61,037 nucleotides of DNA from Solirubrobacterales bacterium. Lineage in GTDB: Bacteria > Actinomycetota > Thermoleophilia > Solirubrobacterales > Solirubrobacteraceae. Shown here piece by piece: positions 7,343 to 15,573 of this stretch. The notes under the pieces are model-generated. The model was not told where the DNA came from. It was given only the letters and a program-made list of their open reading frames with translations, and made no database searches. Within the stretch, counting starts at the first letter, position 1; every line of letters starts with the position of its first letter. The stretch is from NCBI GenBank assembly GCA_003244205.1, contig QHBW01000027.1, positions 1 to 61,037 on the forward strand, read 5' to 3'. A program made the translations under genes and the position numbers.

Positions 7343-7954
7343 CTAGGTCGTGCTGATGTCGCCGCCGCTGGCGATCGGGAGCGCGTAGAAGACGGCCACC
7401 GCGCCGCAGATCGCGAGCGTCGCGTACGCCGACAGCGGCGCAAGCGCAACTGCGAGCACGTAGGGCCCAAGCCCGGTCACGCCGCGCGTCAGGATTCGCC
7501 GTCGCTCGCGCTCGTCGAGGTCCACGCCGAGCAGATGAGCCTTGCGGAAGAGAATGTTGCGATTCATCGCTGAGAAGGCGATCGACATCAACAGGTAGGA
7601 GCCGCTGTAGATCGCGGCCGCGAGGTTCTGGCCGTGGCCCGCGTTGAGGTACTTGGCCATCAGAGCGGTGGTGAACGGGAGCAGGCCGATGAACAGCAGG
7701 AGCACGAGGTTCAGCGTCAGAATCACGTGGTCGACCGCGTTCAGTCGCCGGACCATCGCGTGGTGGTTGATCCAGATGATCCCGATCGTCATGAACGAAG
7801 TCGCGTAGGCGACGTACTCGGGCCAGTGCTTGCTCAGCGCACCAGCGAGGCTCTGGCCGGGAACGGGGTCCGGCACGGTGATGCTGAGCGCCAGCAGCGT
7901 GATCGCAACCGCCAACACACCATCGGAGAAGGATTCCAGCCGGGTCGTGGTCAC
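7343..7954 (-). CDS. TMEM175-family (DUF1211) potassium-channel-like protein
   Basis: A 203-residue membrane protein with the family signature 'RLESFSDGVLAVAITLLALS' at the N-terminus, where the FSDG motif lines the pore in bacterial TMEM175 homologues. Six hydrophobic stretches are visible, including 'YVAYATSFMTIGIIWINHH' and 'LNLVLLLFIGLLPF'. Bacterial members are small tetrameric K+-leak channels. Start is GTG at 7954. An unrelated membrane gene lies 81 bases upstream on the same strand. Confidence 0.88.
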   Translation of the reverse strand: MTTTRLESFSDGVLAVAITLLALSITVPDPVPGQSLAGALSKHWPEYVAYATSFMTIGIIWINHHAMVRRLNAVDHVILTLNLVLLLFIGLLPFTTALMAKYLNAGHGQNLAAAIYSGSYLLMSIAFSAMNRNILFRKAHLLGVDLDERERRRILTRGVTGLGPYVLAVALAPLSAYATLAICGAVAVFYALPIASGGDISTT

Positions 7955-8035
7955 TCCAAGGAGTTCGGCGGAGCGCCGACGTCTCCTTGGCGCCAGGCGG
8001 TGCTCAAGGCGGCGGCGGGCTGCTCGGTTGCTCCC

Positions 8036-8644
8036 TCACACCACCCTGCTGTGGGGGTCCAGTTCGGCTGGCGACGTCCGCGGCGGTGCCGCCGCGCGAG
8101 CACTACGCCTGGACGCGACCATCGCGGTGGTGACGAGCATGCCCCAACAGAGGAACCAGGGATCCCACAGGAACGCGTGCCAGGCCAACGCCCGCCGATC
8201 GGCATGAGCTGCGGCGGTGATGACGCCGGCTTGCACGAGTAGTCCGACGCCTGTCAGCGCCAGCCCGTAGACGGTCAACGTCGCTGCCGTGACCCAACTC
8301 AACGCGCGCGCCCATTGTCGGGCTGAGGAGCGCTCAGCGAGGCGGATCGCCGCCAGCGGTAGCAGCGCCGCGACCAGCTTGAGAACCGCAACAGCCCAGA
8401 CGAGGATCAACGCACCCGCAGACGCGCTGTGCGCCAGCTTCCCGAGTGTCCCGCCCAGCGTGTCGAGCAGGCCCGTGCCGCCGAGCCCCCAGTAGGCGCT
8501 GACGGCCGCGTACGCAGCGCCGAAGGCGAATGCCGCCCACGCCGCGATCAGCGCGGTCGAGCCGCCTGCTGACGAGGAGGTCCTCTGCCTGGCGCGCACG
8601 CGAGGATTTTGTCCGCATCGCGGTTGCGCGAATCCGTTCGACAC
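8036..8644 (-). CDS. DUF3995-like membrane protein
   Basis: A 202-residue protein with four to five transmembrane helices. The segment 'AYAAVSAYWGLGGTGLLDTLGG' is the DUF3995 hallmark. Function is unknown. The first about 30 residues are polar and Arg-rich, so the real start could be internal, near the 'ALIAAWAAFAFGAA' helix. Upstream lies the long inverted repeat at 8681-8751. Confidence 0.75.
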   Translation of the reverse strand: MSNGFAQPRCGQNPRVRARQRTSSSAGGSTALIAAWAAFAFGAAYAAVSAYWGLGGTGLLDTLGGTLGKLAHSASAGALILVWAVAVLKLVAALLPLAAIRLAERSSARQWARALSWVTAATLTVYGLALTGVGLLVQAGVITAAAHADRRALAWHAFLWDPWFLCWGMLVTTAMVASRRSARAAAPPRTSPAELDPHSRVV

Positions 8645-8680
8645 CTTCCAGATAGTGCTTCGTCGGCTGGAGGCTTGTCC

Positions 8681-8751
8681 CCCGGGTCAGGGGGGTGGGT
8701 CACGAGACTTACGCATAGGGACAGTTGTGTAACCCACCCCCTGGCACCGGG
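8681..8751. repeat. long imperfect inverted repeat (terminator or MITE-like)
   Basis: Left arm 8681-8700 (ending CAGGGGGGTGGGT) pairs with right arm 8732-8751 (beginning ACCCACCCCCTGG) around a 31-base, less GC-rich loop. It lies downstream of the monooxygenase stop and upstream of the DUF3995-like gene. There is no T tract. The long arms with unrelated core would fit a strong factor-dependent terminator or a tiny non-coding element. Confidence 0.6.
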
Positions 8752-8778
8752 CCGCTGCCGCGGCCAGACCTACCGCCG

Positions 8779-10404
8779 CTAATCGGCCGCCTGCATGAGC
8801 TCCGCTGGCTGCGTTTCAGCCTCGTTGCTTTCAGGCGGCGCCTGGTTGCTCAGAGCGCGGTAGCTGTAGTCGTCGAGCGAGAACGACCTGCTGGCGCGTT
8901 CGGCCTGGCGCCCGGAGGTTGGGCGCAGGAAGGGCACGTCGCCGTGGTGGTCAAAGTAGTAGCTGTTCGCCGTCGCACAGTTGCTCGAGAACCACAGCGA
9001 CTTCGACGTGCGCTTTTCGACGAACTCAAAGAAGCGCTCGGTCGCCTCCTGCTTGACCTCAACAGCGGTCGCCCCGCGACGCATGCTCTCTTCGATGACG
9101 CGTGTGATGTGCCGGGAGGCGGTCTGCACGAGCACGTGCCACGACGCCCCGGTCCACCCGTAGGGACCGAAGATCATGAAGTGGTTGGGCAGGTTAGGCA
9201 TGCTCACGCCTTCGTAGGACTTCAGCCGGTTCTCGGCGTAGTGCGTGGCGAGGTCGAATCCATCGCGACCGCGCACCGGCGTGCGGCGGAAGTTCTCGGG
9301 GTCTGAGGCAAGCCGAAAGCCCGTCGCGAGCACGATCGCATCGACCGGACGCTCCGTGCCGTCGACCGTCCCGATCCCGTCACTGGTGACGCGCTCGATT
9401 GCGTCGGTCACGAGCGCGACGTTCTCGCGGTTGAACGTGCGCAGGTAGGAGTTCGAGACGCTCGGGCGCTTGCAGCCCATGCCGTAATCCGGCGTGAGCT
9501 TGCGTCGCAGCTCGGGGTCGCGCACTGATTTCTTGATCCAGCGCTTGTTGTAGCCCTCGATCCAGCGCGAGAGGAACGGTGCGCGGCGGTAGTGCACGAC
9601 GAGGAACACGAGGATGAACTCGACGATCGCTCCTGCGAATGCGCGGGTTATGCGCTGTGTCAGGGGAACCCGGCGGAACAGCTGCTTGATCCACTCCGGG
9701 ATCTCGGGGTCGAACTTGGGCGAGACCCAGATCGCGGTGCGCTGGTAGACGTCGAGCTGTGCGACCTCCCGTGCGATCTTCGGCACGATCTGCACAGCGC
9801 TCGCGCCGGTGCCGACGATCGCAACGCGCTTGCCGGCTAGGTCATAGTCGTGATCCCAGCGAGCCGAGTGGATGACCTTGCCGGTGAAGTCGTCGAGTCC
9901 CTGAATCTCGACGGGCTTGGGATCGATGAAGGCGCCGATCGCGCTGACTACGAAGCGAGCGGTGACGTCTTCGTCGTTGACCCGCAGGCGCCACACATGT
10001 GCCTGCTCGTCCCACGTGCGCGACATCACCTCGCTGCCAAGCTTGATGTGCGGCTGGACGCCGTACTTGACGACGTACTCATCGATGTAGGACTTGACCT
10101 CCGACCCCTTTGCAAACACGCTCGACCAGTCCGGTTTCAGCTCATAGGAGAACTGGTAAGCAAAAGTCGGGATGTCGACGCCGATGCCCGGATAGGTGTT
10201 GTCACGCCAAGTGCCGCCCACGTCATCGGCGCGTTCGAAGATGACGAAGTCCTCGATCCCCGCTCGCAGCAGCGCGGCGCCCATGCCGAGGCCGCTCAGC
10301 CCGGCGCCGATGATCGCCACCTCGTAGTCGGGCGCACTCGGCTCGGCGACGTTCGACGCGGGCGAGGATCCGTTCTCGGTGATGGTGTTGGTCTTGGTGG
10401 GCAT
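8779..10404 (-). CDS. flavin-containing / Baeyer-Villiger-type monooxygenase
   Basis: A 541-residue FAD- and NADPH-binding monooxygenase. The FAD Rossmann motif is GAGLSG (residues 33-38), the NADPH one GTGASA (198-203), and between them lies FTGKVIHSARWD (173-184), which fits the Baeyer-Villiger fingerprint FxGxxxHxxxW. Such enzymes insert oxygen next to a carbonyl (ketone to ester or lactone) or oxidise soft heteroatoms. The N-terminal 25 residues are a Ser/Thr-rich extension. It is 16 bases downstream of a TetR-type regulator in the same operon, which probably controls it; the substrate is unknown but likely cyclic or long-chain ketone. Confidence 0.9.
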   Translation of the reverse strand: MPTKTNTITENGSSPASNVAEPSAPDYEVAIIGAGLSGLGMGAALLRAGIEDFVIFERADDVGGTWRDNTYPGIGVDIPTFAYQFSYELKPDWSSVFAKGSEVKSYIDEYVVKYGVQPHIKLGSEVMSRTWDEQAHVWRLRVNDEDVTARFVVSAIGAFIDPKPVEIQGLDDFTGKVIHSARWDHDYDLAGKRVAIVGTGASAVQIVPKIAREVAQLDVYQRTAIWVSPKFDPEIPEWIKQLFRRVPLTQRITRAFAGAIVEFILVFLVVHYRRAPFLSRWIEGYNKRWIKKSVRDPELRRKLTPDYGMGCKRPSVSNSYLRTFNRENVALVTDAIERVTSDGIGTVDGTERPVDAIVLATGFRLASDPENFRRTPVRGRDGFDLATHYAENRLKSYEGVSMPNLPNHFMIFGPYGWTGASWHVLVQTASRHITRVIEESMRRGATAVEVKQEATERFFEFVEKRTSKSLWFSSNCATANSYYFDHHGDVPFLRPTSGRQAERASRSFSLDDYSYRALSNQAPPESNEAETQPAELMQAAD

Positions 10405-10420
10405 GTCCGTTGGGGAGTCT

Positions 10421-11089
10421 CTAGCTGGCGGTTTGCGGTAGCTGTGAGAGGGCGTGCAGGGTGGGTGCGAGATAGTGCTCGGCGAAGCGTCTGATCTCGG
10501 CGTGTGTCTTGAGCCCGAGGACGGAGTCGGGTGTCAGGACGAAGGAGAGGACGGCGCGGGCGAGCAGCTCGCTGAGGCCTTCGATCTCGTCGCTGGTCAG
10601 AGGGAGCCCGCCTTGCTCGGCTTCGCGGTGCGCGTGGCCAGCGATGAACTCGCGCGCGGCCGCGAGGATCGGAACGGCCTTGACCGTGAGGTTGGGGAGG
10701 ATGAACTCGGGTTCGGTGCGCAGCAGGCGGTTGAGCAGCCTGTGCTTGCGCAGGAACGTCAGGGCGAAGACGAACCCCTCCACGAGCCGATCCTGGAGCG
10801 TGTCGTAGGGCGCGATCGCGGCATCGATGTCGCGCAGGAAGCGGCGCAGCTCGTGCAGCATCACGGCTTCGATCAGGCGGTCCTTCTTGGGGAAGTAGCG
10901 GTAGATCGTCACGCGTGAGACGCCGACGCGCCGCGCAACGTCGTCGATCGTGAATCGCCGTACGCCGAAGTCCTCGGCCTGCGAGAGCGCCGCAGCAAGG
11001 ATCCGCTCGCTTGCGTCGTCGCCCGGTTCGGTGCCGCTGGCGAGGATCTTGCCGAGCAACGGGTCCTGCGTTTGGCTGGGCGTGCTCAT
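10421..11089 (-). CDS. TetR/AcrR-family transcriptional regulator
   Basis: A 222-residue TetR-type repressor. The helix-turn-helix is 'FTIDDVARRVGVSRVTIYRYFPKKDRLI', after 'ASERILAAALSQAEDFGVRR'. The C-terminal ligand domain is helical and unassigned. An in-frame ATG at 11155 lies inside the palindrome TGACATATAATGTCA and would leave the operator within the coding region, so the ATG at 11089 is preferred. It is first in an operon with the flavin monooxygenase and divergent from the large membrane protein; it most likely represses both by binding the palindrome between them. Confidence 0.88.
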   Translation of the reverse strand: MSTPSQTQDPLLGKILASGTEPGDDASERILAAALSQAEDFGVRRFTIDDVARRVGVSRVTIYRYFPKKDRLIEAVMLHELRRFLRDIDAAIAPYDTLQDRLVEGFVFALTFLRKHRLLNRLLRTEPEFILPNLTVKAVPILAAAREFIAGHAHREAEQGGLPLTSDEIEGLSELLARAVLSFVLTPDSVLGLKTHAEIRRFAEHYLAPTLHALSQLPQTAS

Positions 11090-11149
11090 GGGTTCGGGTA
11101 AGGGTTCGGGGCTCTGGAGATGCTGCTCCAGGTTTACAACTTTACATCT

Positions 11150-11164
11150 TGACATATAATGTCA
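11150..11164. promoter_or_regulatory. palindromic operator for the TetR-type regulator
   Basis: TGACAT-ATA-ATGTCA is a perfect 6-bp inverted repeat with a 3-base spacer in the divergent region between regulator and membrane protein. The plus-strand TTGACA (11149-11154) and the A/T-rich centre could serve as promoter elements, so bound repressor would block transcription. Function is inferred from position and symmetry. Confidence 0.6.
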
Positions 11165-11210
11165 CGTGCGTTTTGATGTTGCAAGCGATCCCGATGCTCG
11201 CCATCAGCAC

Positions 11211-13232
11211 ATGACCGTCTCGCTCGCCACCACCGCGAACCCCGCCGGCGGCGGCCAGCTCTGGCAGCTGGCGGTGATCGCCGGCGTCTACTGGGGCGGT
11301 ACCGGGGGGCTGTGGTGGCTGGTGCAGGCGCATCGTTCGGGTCGCACGCGAGTGCTCGCGCGCGCCGGCGCCGCCGCCGCCTGGGTATTTCGCTTGCCTC
11401 GCTGGGCGGCGCTGCCGGTGGTCGTGGCGGTGGTTTCGCTGCTGTGCCTGATGTTCGGTGGCTTCTGGGACATCGGCTACCACATCGACAAGGGGCGCGA
11501 TCCTGGACCGCTCGGCAACCCTGGCCACTGGCCCATGCTGCTTGGCTTCTTCGGCTCCTTCGCCGCCGGGTTCCTGGCCCTCGGGCTCGCCGACCAGCGC
11601 GACGCCACCCCGGCGTGGATTGCACTCCGGCGCGACTGGCGGGTGCCGGTCGGGGGCGTGTTGATGACCGGATGCTCGGCGTTCGGGCTGGCGGCGCTGC
11701 CGATCGACGATCTCTGGCATCGCATCTTTGGACAGGACGTGACGCTGTGGTCGCCGACGCACTTCCTGCTGCTCGGGGGCGCGACGATGACGGTGATCGG
11801 GATGATCGTGCTGACCACCGAGGGCGCCCGCGCGCGCGCCTTGCGACCGCAGCGCCGAGTGCCCGTGGAGGCGCCGCTGGAGGACGGTGCCCCGTGGGCG
11901 CGACTCGAGCTCCCCGGCCGCCACACGGCGCGGCTCGCGCGCGTCGAGCTGTTCGCCGGTCAGGAGCTTGCGCGGCGGATCGGACGTATCTGGAGCCGGG
12001 CGCAGCGCTTTGCCTTGATGGGCGGCATGCTCGCTGCGCTCGAGGCGTTCCTCGCCGAGTACGACTGGGGTGTTCCGCTCTACCGCCAGGTTTGGCAGCC
12101 GCTGCTGCTGGCGGCGTTCGCGGGGCTCGTGTTCACCGCTGCCCGCTCGTCGTGCGGCCGCGGCGGTGCGCTCGGCGCCTGGGCGATCTACTTGATCGTG
12201 CGGCTCGCCGCCACGCTGATGCCGGTGCTGGCGGGCGAGTCCCCGTCGATGCTGCCGCTGTTTTTCGCCGAGGCCCTGTGCGTCGAGCTCGTCGCGACCC
12301 AGATACATCCCCGCGGACGCCCGCTCGCCTTCGGAGCGGCAGCCGGACTCTTGTGCGGCACCGCCGGCTTCGCAGCCGAGTACGGCTGGTCGCAGGTCGC
12401 GATGCCGCTGCCCTGGACGCCGGCGCTGATCCCCGAGGGGCTGCCGAGCGCCGCGCTCGCCGGCGTCGCCGGCGGCCTGCTGGGAGCGCTGTTCGCTGCT
12501 GCCTTGCGCCGCGAGCTCCCGCCGCGCCGCGTCGCCCGCAGCGTCTGCATCGGCGCCTTCGCGCTGCTCGTCGCGCTCGGCGTCAACGCCGGCATGAAGA
12601 CCCTTCCCAACGCCAGCGCCCATGTGCAGCTGACGGACGTGCGCGCGGCGCCGCACCGGGAAGCCTTCGCGACGATCCGGCTGGACCCAGCCAACGCCGC
12701 CGATCACGCCAACTGGTTCTACATCCTCGCCTGGCAGGGCCACGCGCCGCGGATCGTGGACCGCCTGCAGCGACTCGGCGAAGGCGTGTACCGCTCGATC
12801 GCACCGATCCCGCTGGACGGGACGTGGAAGATCGGGTTGCGGCTCAACCGCGGGCGGGCGCGTGGCGCCGTGGCGCTCCGTCTGCCGGCGGACGCGGCGC
12901 TCGCAAACGCAAACCGGGTGTTGCCTGCGTCCTACTCGCGAGCCCAAGCCGCGAGCCTGTTGCGCAAGTCCAATGGCGCGGAGCTGCCGGCCGCGGCGTC
13001 GTTCACCCGCCCGTTCGTCGAGGACGGCTGGATTGTGCTGCGCGAGGAGCGGATCGACGTTCCCAGCTGGGTCTGGGCCGCCGCGATCGCCCTGATCGGC
13101 GTGCTCTACACGTGCTTCATCGCCGCGCTTAGCCTCGGAGTTGCGCGCTTTGCGCGCCGCGACAGCCACGAAGAGGCGTCGCGCGCGAGATCCTTGCCGA
13201 CGCCGGTCGTCGTACCCGGCGCCGTCCGATGA
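11211..13232 (+). CDS. large polytopic membrane protein of unknown function
   Basis: A 673-residue protein if ATG 11211 is used (GTG 11166 would add 15 polar residues). About twelve hydrophobic segments occupy residues 15-450, among them 'LAVIAGVYWGGTGGLWW', 'VVVAVVSLLCLMFGGFW', 'HFLLLGGATMTVIGMIVL' and 'LAFGAAAGLLCGTAGFAAEY'. They are followed by an extracytoplasmic domain of about 150 residues with Ig-like strands ('GVYRSIAPIPLDGTWKIGL', weakly like FixH/YtkA domains) and a final helix (VWAAAIALIGVLYTCFIAAL). No transporter or enzyme signature is recognised. It is divergent from, and probably co-regulated with, the TetR/monooxygenase operon. Confidence 0.8.
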   Translation: MTVSLATTANPAGGGQLWQLAVIAGVYWGGTGGLWWLVQAHRSGRTRVLARAGAAAAWVFRLPRWAALPVVVAVVSLLCLMFGGFWDIGYHIDKGRDPGPLGNPGHWPMLLGFFGSFAAGFLALGLADQRDATPAWIALRRDWRVPVGGVLMTGCSAFGLAALPIDDLWHRIFGQDVTLWSPTHFLLLGGATMTVIGMIVLTTEGARARALRPQRRVPVEAPLEDGAPWARLELPGRHTARLARVELFAGQELARRIGRIWSRAQRFALMGGMLAALEAFLAEYDWGVPLYRQVWQPLLLAAFAGLVFTAARSSCGRGGALGAWAIYLIVRLAATLMPVLAGESPSMLPLFFAEALCVELVATQIHPRGRPLAFGAAAGLLCGTAGFAAEYGWSQVAMPLPWTPALIPEGLPSAALAGVAGGLLGALFAAALRRELPPRRVARSVCIGAFALLVALGVNAGMKTLPNASAHVQLTDVRAAPHREAFATIRLDPANAADHANWFYILAWQGHAPRIVDRLQRLGEGVYRSIAPIPLDGTWKIGLRLNRGRARGAVALRLPADAALANANRVLPASYSRAQAASLLRKSNGAELPAAASFTRPFVEDGWIVLREERIDVPSWVWAAAIALIGVLYTCFIAALSLGVARFARRDSHEEASRARSLPTPVVVPGAVR

Positions 13233-13251
13233 CGGCTGAAAGAATGCCTCC

Positions 13252-13878
13252 ATGCGCATCGGGATCATCGGCATGGGCAACATCGGCTCCACCCTGGCGA
13301 GGCTGTTCGTAGACGCCGGCCACGAGCTGGCGATCAGCAACTCGCGGGGGCCGGACACGCTCGGAGATGTCGTCGCCGAGCTGGGCGGGCGGGTGCGCGC
13401 GACCACCTCCGAGGAGGCCGCCCGCTTCGGCGACGTCGTTGTGGTCTCGGTGCCCTTCGGGCGCTACCGCGAGCTGCCGACCGGCGGTATGGCCGGCAAG
13501 GTCGTGATCGACACCAACAACTACTACCCCAACCGCGACGGCAACTTCGAGGAGTTGGACGCCGACCGCACGACCTCGAGCGAGCTGCTCGCAGCGCATC
13601 TGCCTGGCGCGAGGGTGGTCAAGGCGTTCAACGCGATGCAGTCGCAGCACCTGCGCGACCTCAGCAAGCCCGCGGGCGACCGCGCACGCGTCGGCGTCCC
13701 GATCTCCGGTGACGACCAGCAGGCCAAGCTCACAGTCGCCGACCTGATCGACCAGACTGGCTTCGATGCGGTGGACGCCGGGACGCTCGCGGAGGGTGGG
13801 CGCAAGCACCAGCCAGGGTCAGAGGTCTACGCGGCTGACCTGCCCTCGAGCGAGCTGCACAGGCGTGTCTACGCCTGA
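13252..13878 (+). CDS. NADPH-dependent F420 reductase-like NAD(P)-binding protein
   Basis: A 208-residue single Rossmann-fold protein: 'MRIGIIGMGNIGSTLARLF' with 'ISNSRGPDTL' after beta2, where the SR pair commonly binds the NADP phosphate. 'GKVVIDTNNYYPNRDG' and 'GARVVKAFNAMQSQHL' are typical of the short F420:NADP oxidoreductase (Fno)-like family, whose members swap hydride between NADPH and F420 or act as plain NADP dehydrogenases. It starts 19 bases after the membrane-protein gene and may be co-transcribed. Two F420-type LLM enzymes elsewhere in the window make an F420 role plausible. Confidence 0.85.
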   Translation: MRIGIIGMGNIGSTLARLFVDAGHELAISNSRGPDTLGDVVAELGGRVRATTSEEAARFGDVVVVSVPFGRYRELPTGGMAGKVVIDTNNYYPNRDGNFEELDADRTTSSELLAAHLPGARVVKAFNAMQSQHLRDLSKPAGDRARVGVPISGDDQQAKLTVADLIDQTGFDAVDAGTLAEGGRKHQPGSEVYAADLPSSELHRRVYA

Positions 13879-13948
13879 GCGGCGACGACCTCGTCACGGT
13901 TGGATGCGACCCCACGCGACGGCGGACTCCTAATAAGCTGGCCCATTC

Positions 13949-14734
13949 ATGTGGGGTCTCTTAGCAACGGCGCGTGGGGTCAGGCGCGACTGGTTCAGTC
14001 GACAGCGATCGCCTTGGTGGATCGAGCTGGCGGCGATCTCCTGGCTCTATCTGATCTACGACCGCATCAGTGATCTCGCGCCGCTGCGCCAGCAGGAGGC
14101 GCTGGCCCATGGGCGGGGGATCTTGCACCTGGAGCGGATCGTGCACCTGGCGCCCGAGCTGTCACTGAACCACTGGCTGCTCCCCCATCACCTGCTCGCG
14201 GAGATCCTGGCCAACTACTACGACATCGCCCACTTCGTAGTGACGATCGGACTGCTGATGTGGCTGTGGTGGCGGCGACCCGATTTGCACCGACCGCTGC
14301 GCAACACGCTCATGTTCACCAACGTGATCGGGCTCGTCGTGTTCTGGGCCTACCCGCTCGCGCCGCCGAGGCTACTTGCAGGCTCAGGATTCACCGACGT
14401 CGTGGCCAGCACGCACGCGTTCGCCTCCTGGCACGTCGGCGTCCTCGCCTCCCAGGCCAACCAGCTCGCGGCGATGCCCTCGCTGCACGTCGCCTGGTCG
14501 GCGTGGTGCGCGATTGTGCTGTGGAGGGTTTCGCGCCGAGCGCTCGTGCGGGGGCTGGCGCTCGCCTATCCGCTGATGACCTCGTTCGCTGTGGTCGCGA
14601 CCGGCAACCACTTCGTCGCCGACGTGCTCGCGGGCGTGCTGACGACCGCGATGGCCACCGGACTCGCCGCCGCCTTCGGCGCGCTGATAGCGCTGCGCCG
14701 CCAGCAGATGGCCGCGGCGCCATCTCCGGCATAG
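13949..14734 (+). CDS. PAP2-family membrane phosphatase / inositolphosphotransferase-like enzyme
   Basis: A 261-residue protein with about six transmembrane helices and the PAP2 active site: C1-like 'YPLAPPRLL' (135-143), C2 'AMPSLHVAWSAW' with His180, and C3 'TGNHFVADVLAG' with His221 and Asp225. The order and the aromatic 'RNTLMFTNVIGLVVFWAYPLAPPR' segment match the AUR1/inositol phosphorylceramide-synthase-like branch found in actinobacteria rather than simple phosphatases. Probable role: phospholipid head-group transfer or dephosphorylation on the outer face of the membrane. It is monocistronic. Confidence 0.85.
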   Translation: MWGLLATARGVRRDWFSRQRSPWWIELAAISWLYLIYDRISDLAPLRQQEALAHGRGILHLERIVHLAPELSLNHWLLPHHLLAEILANYYDIAHFVVTIGLLMWLWWRRPDLHRPLRNTLMFTNVIGLVVFWAYPLAPPRLLAGSGFTDVVASTHAFASWHVGVLASQANQLAAMPSLHVAWSAWCAIVLWRVSRRALVRGLALAYPLMTSFAVVATGNHFVADVLAGVLTTAMATGLAAAFGALIALRRQQMAAAPSPA

Positions 14735-14820
14735 CCTCGCTCGTAGGTCTTCGGTTGCTCAGGTAGGCGGTAGCGGGTAAACCCTCGGCTGGACTGAAAC
14801 CGACTGAACGGAGGTGCCCG

Positions 14821-15060
14821 TTGCCTAAGGACCATGGACCGAGCATCAAGGACGACAAGCAGTACGAGGGCCTGCGCAAGGAGGGGATGAGCAAGCAGCG
14901 CGCGGCCAAGATTGCCAACGCCCCGGACGCCTCGAAGAAGGGCGGGCGCAGCAGTGGGAGCGCCCAGAGTCGCCGCAGCAGCGGACCCGGCAGCGGTGGC
15001 AACCGTGCACAGAAGGTCGCCGCCGGTCGCAAGGGCGGCAAGGCCTCGAGCGGGCGCTGA
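14821..15060 (+). CDS. small basic Lys/Gly/Ser-rich protein (DUF7218-like)
   Basis: A 79-residue protein starting with TTG, preceded by GGAGG. The first half is 'PKDHGPSIKDDKQYEGLRKE' followed by 'GMSKQRAAKIANAPDAS', a pattern I recognise in a widely spread small actinobacterial family; the second half is low-complexity Lys/Gly/Ser/Arg. It might bind nucleic acid through the basic tail. No other feature. Confidence 0.8.
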   Translation: MPKDHGPSIKDDKQYEGLRKEGMSKQRAAKIANAPDASKKGGRSSGSAQSRRSSGPGSGGNRAQKVAAGRKGGKASSGR

Positions 15061-15083
15061 GCGGGGCAGGTTAGGCTGCCGGG

Positions 15084-15512
15084 GTGCCCAGCGCCCCCGG
15101 GCCCCCCGGTCGCCGCCTCGATGGCATCGTCGAGTACCTCGGGCTCCGCTGGGAGAGTCCCGAGGTCGTGTGCCTGGAGATCCGGCCCGAGCTGCTCAAC
15201 CGCGGCGGCCTGCTCTCCGGGGTCGCCAGCTTCGCGCTCGTCGATTACTCGATGGGTTCCGCGCTCTGGACCCACACCACGCCCGACGAGGGCATCGCCA
15301 CGGCGAATATCGCGATCAACTACCTGCAGACGGCCACCGAGGGGGAGATCTGCTGCCAATCCCGGCTTGACCGGCGAAACCGCACAACCGCGATGCTGCG
15401 CAGCGAGGTCCGCCACCCAGCCGACGACCGGCTGCTCGTGACCGCGGTCGGGACGTACTCGATCTTTCCCCGCCGCGGGAAGGAGCCGCGGCTCGGGCCG
15501 CGGCCGAGCTGA
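15084..15512 (+). CDS. PaaI-family hotdog thioesterase
   Basis: A 142-residue single hotdog domain: 'GLRWESPEVVCLEIRPELLNRGGLLSGVASFALVDYSMGSAL' then 'GIATANIAINYLQTA'. Position 'NRGGLLSGVASFALVD' corresponds to the active-site helix of PaaI thioesterases (usually 'HGGxxxxLaD'), here with an Arg in place of the common His. It likely hydrolyses an acyl-CoA, as family members do. GTG start, 23 bases after the small basic gene. Confidence 0.82.
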   Translation: MPSAPGPPGRRLDGIVEYLGLRWESPEVVCLEIRPELLNRGGLLSGVASFALVDYSMGSALWTHTTPDEGIATANIAINYLQTATEGEICCQSRLDRRNRTTAMLRSEVRHPADDRLLVTAVGTYSIFPRRGKEPRLGPRPS

Positions 15513-15573
15513 GGCATAAACCACTGGCCTCTCACCCTGTAGGCTCGCGGCCTGTGACGAAGGCTCGTCAGCC

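Noticed and set aside
11090-11155. Extending the TetR gene to the ATG at 11155
   Set aside because: That codon lies in the palindromic operator, and the extra 22 residues are not typical for the family.
11312-13132. A 606-codon plus-strand frame overlapping the membrane protein
   Set aside because: Almost wholly Arg/Ala/Gly/Pro, no helices or motifs; a shifted-frame artefact of GC-rich coding sequence.
11142-13406. A 754-codon open frame antisense to the large membrane protein
   Set aside because: Arg/Gly/Gln-rich composition without any fold pattern; it mirrors the third-codon GC bias of the real gene on the plus strand, whose hydrophobic helices are coherent.
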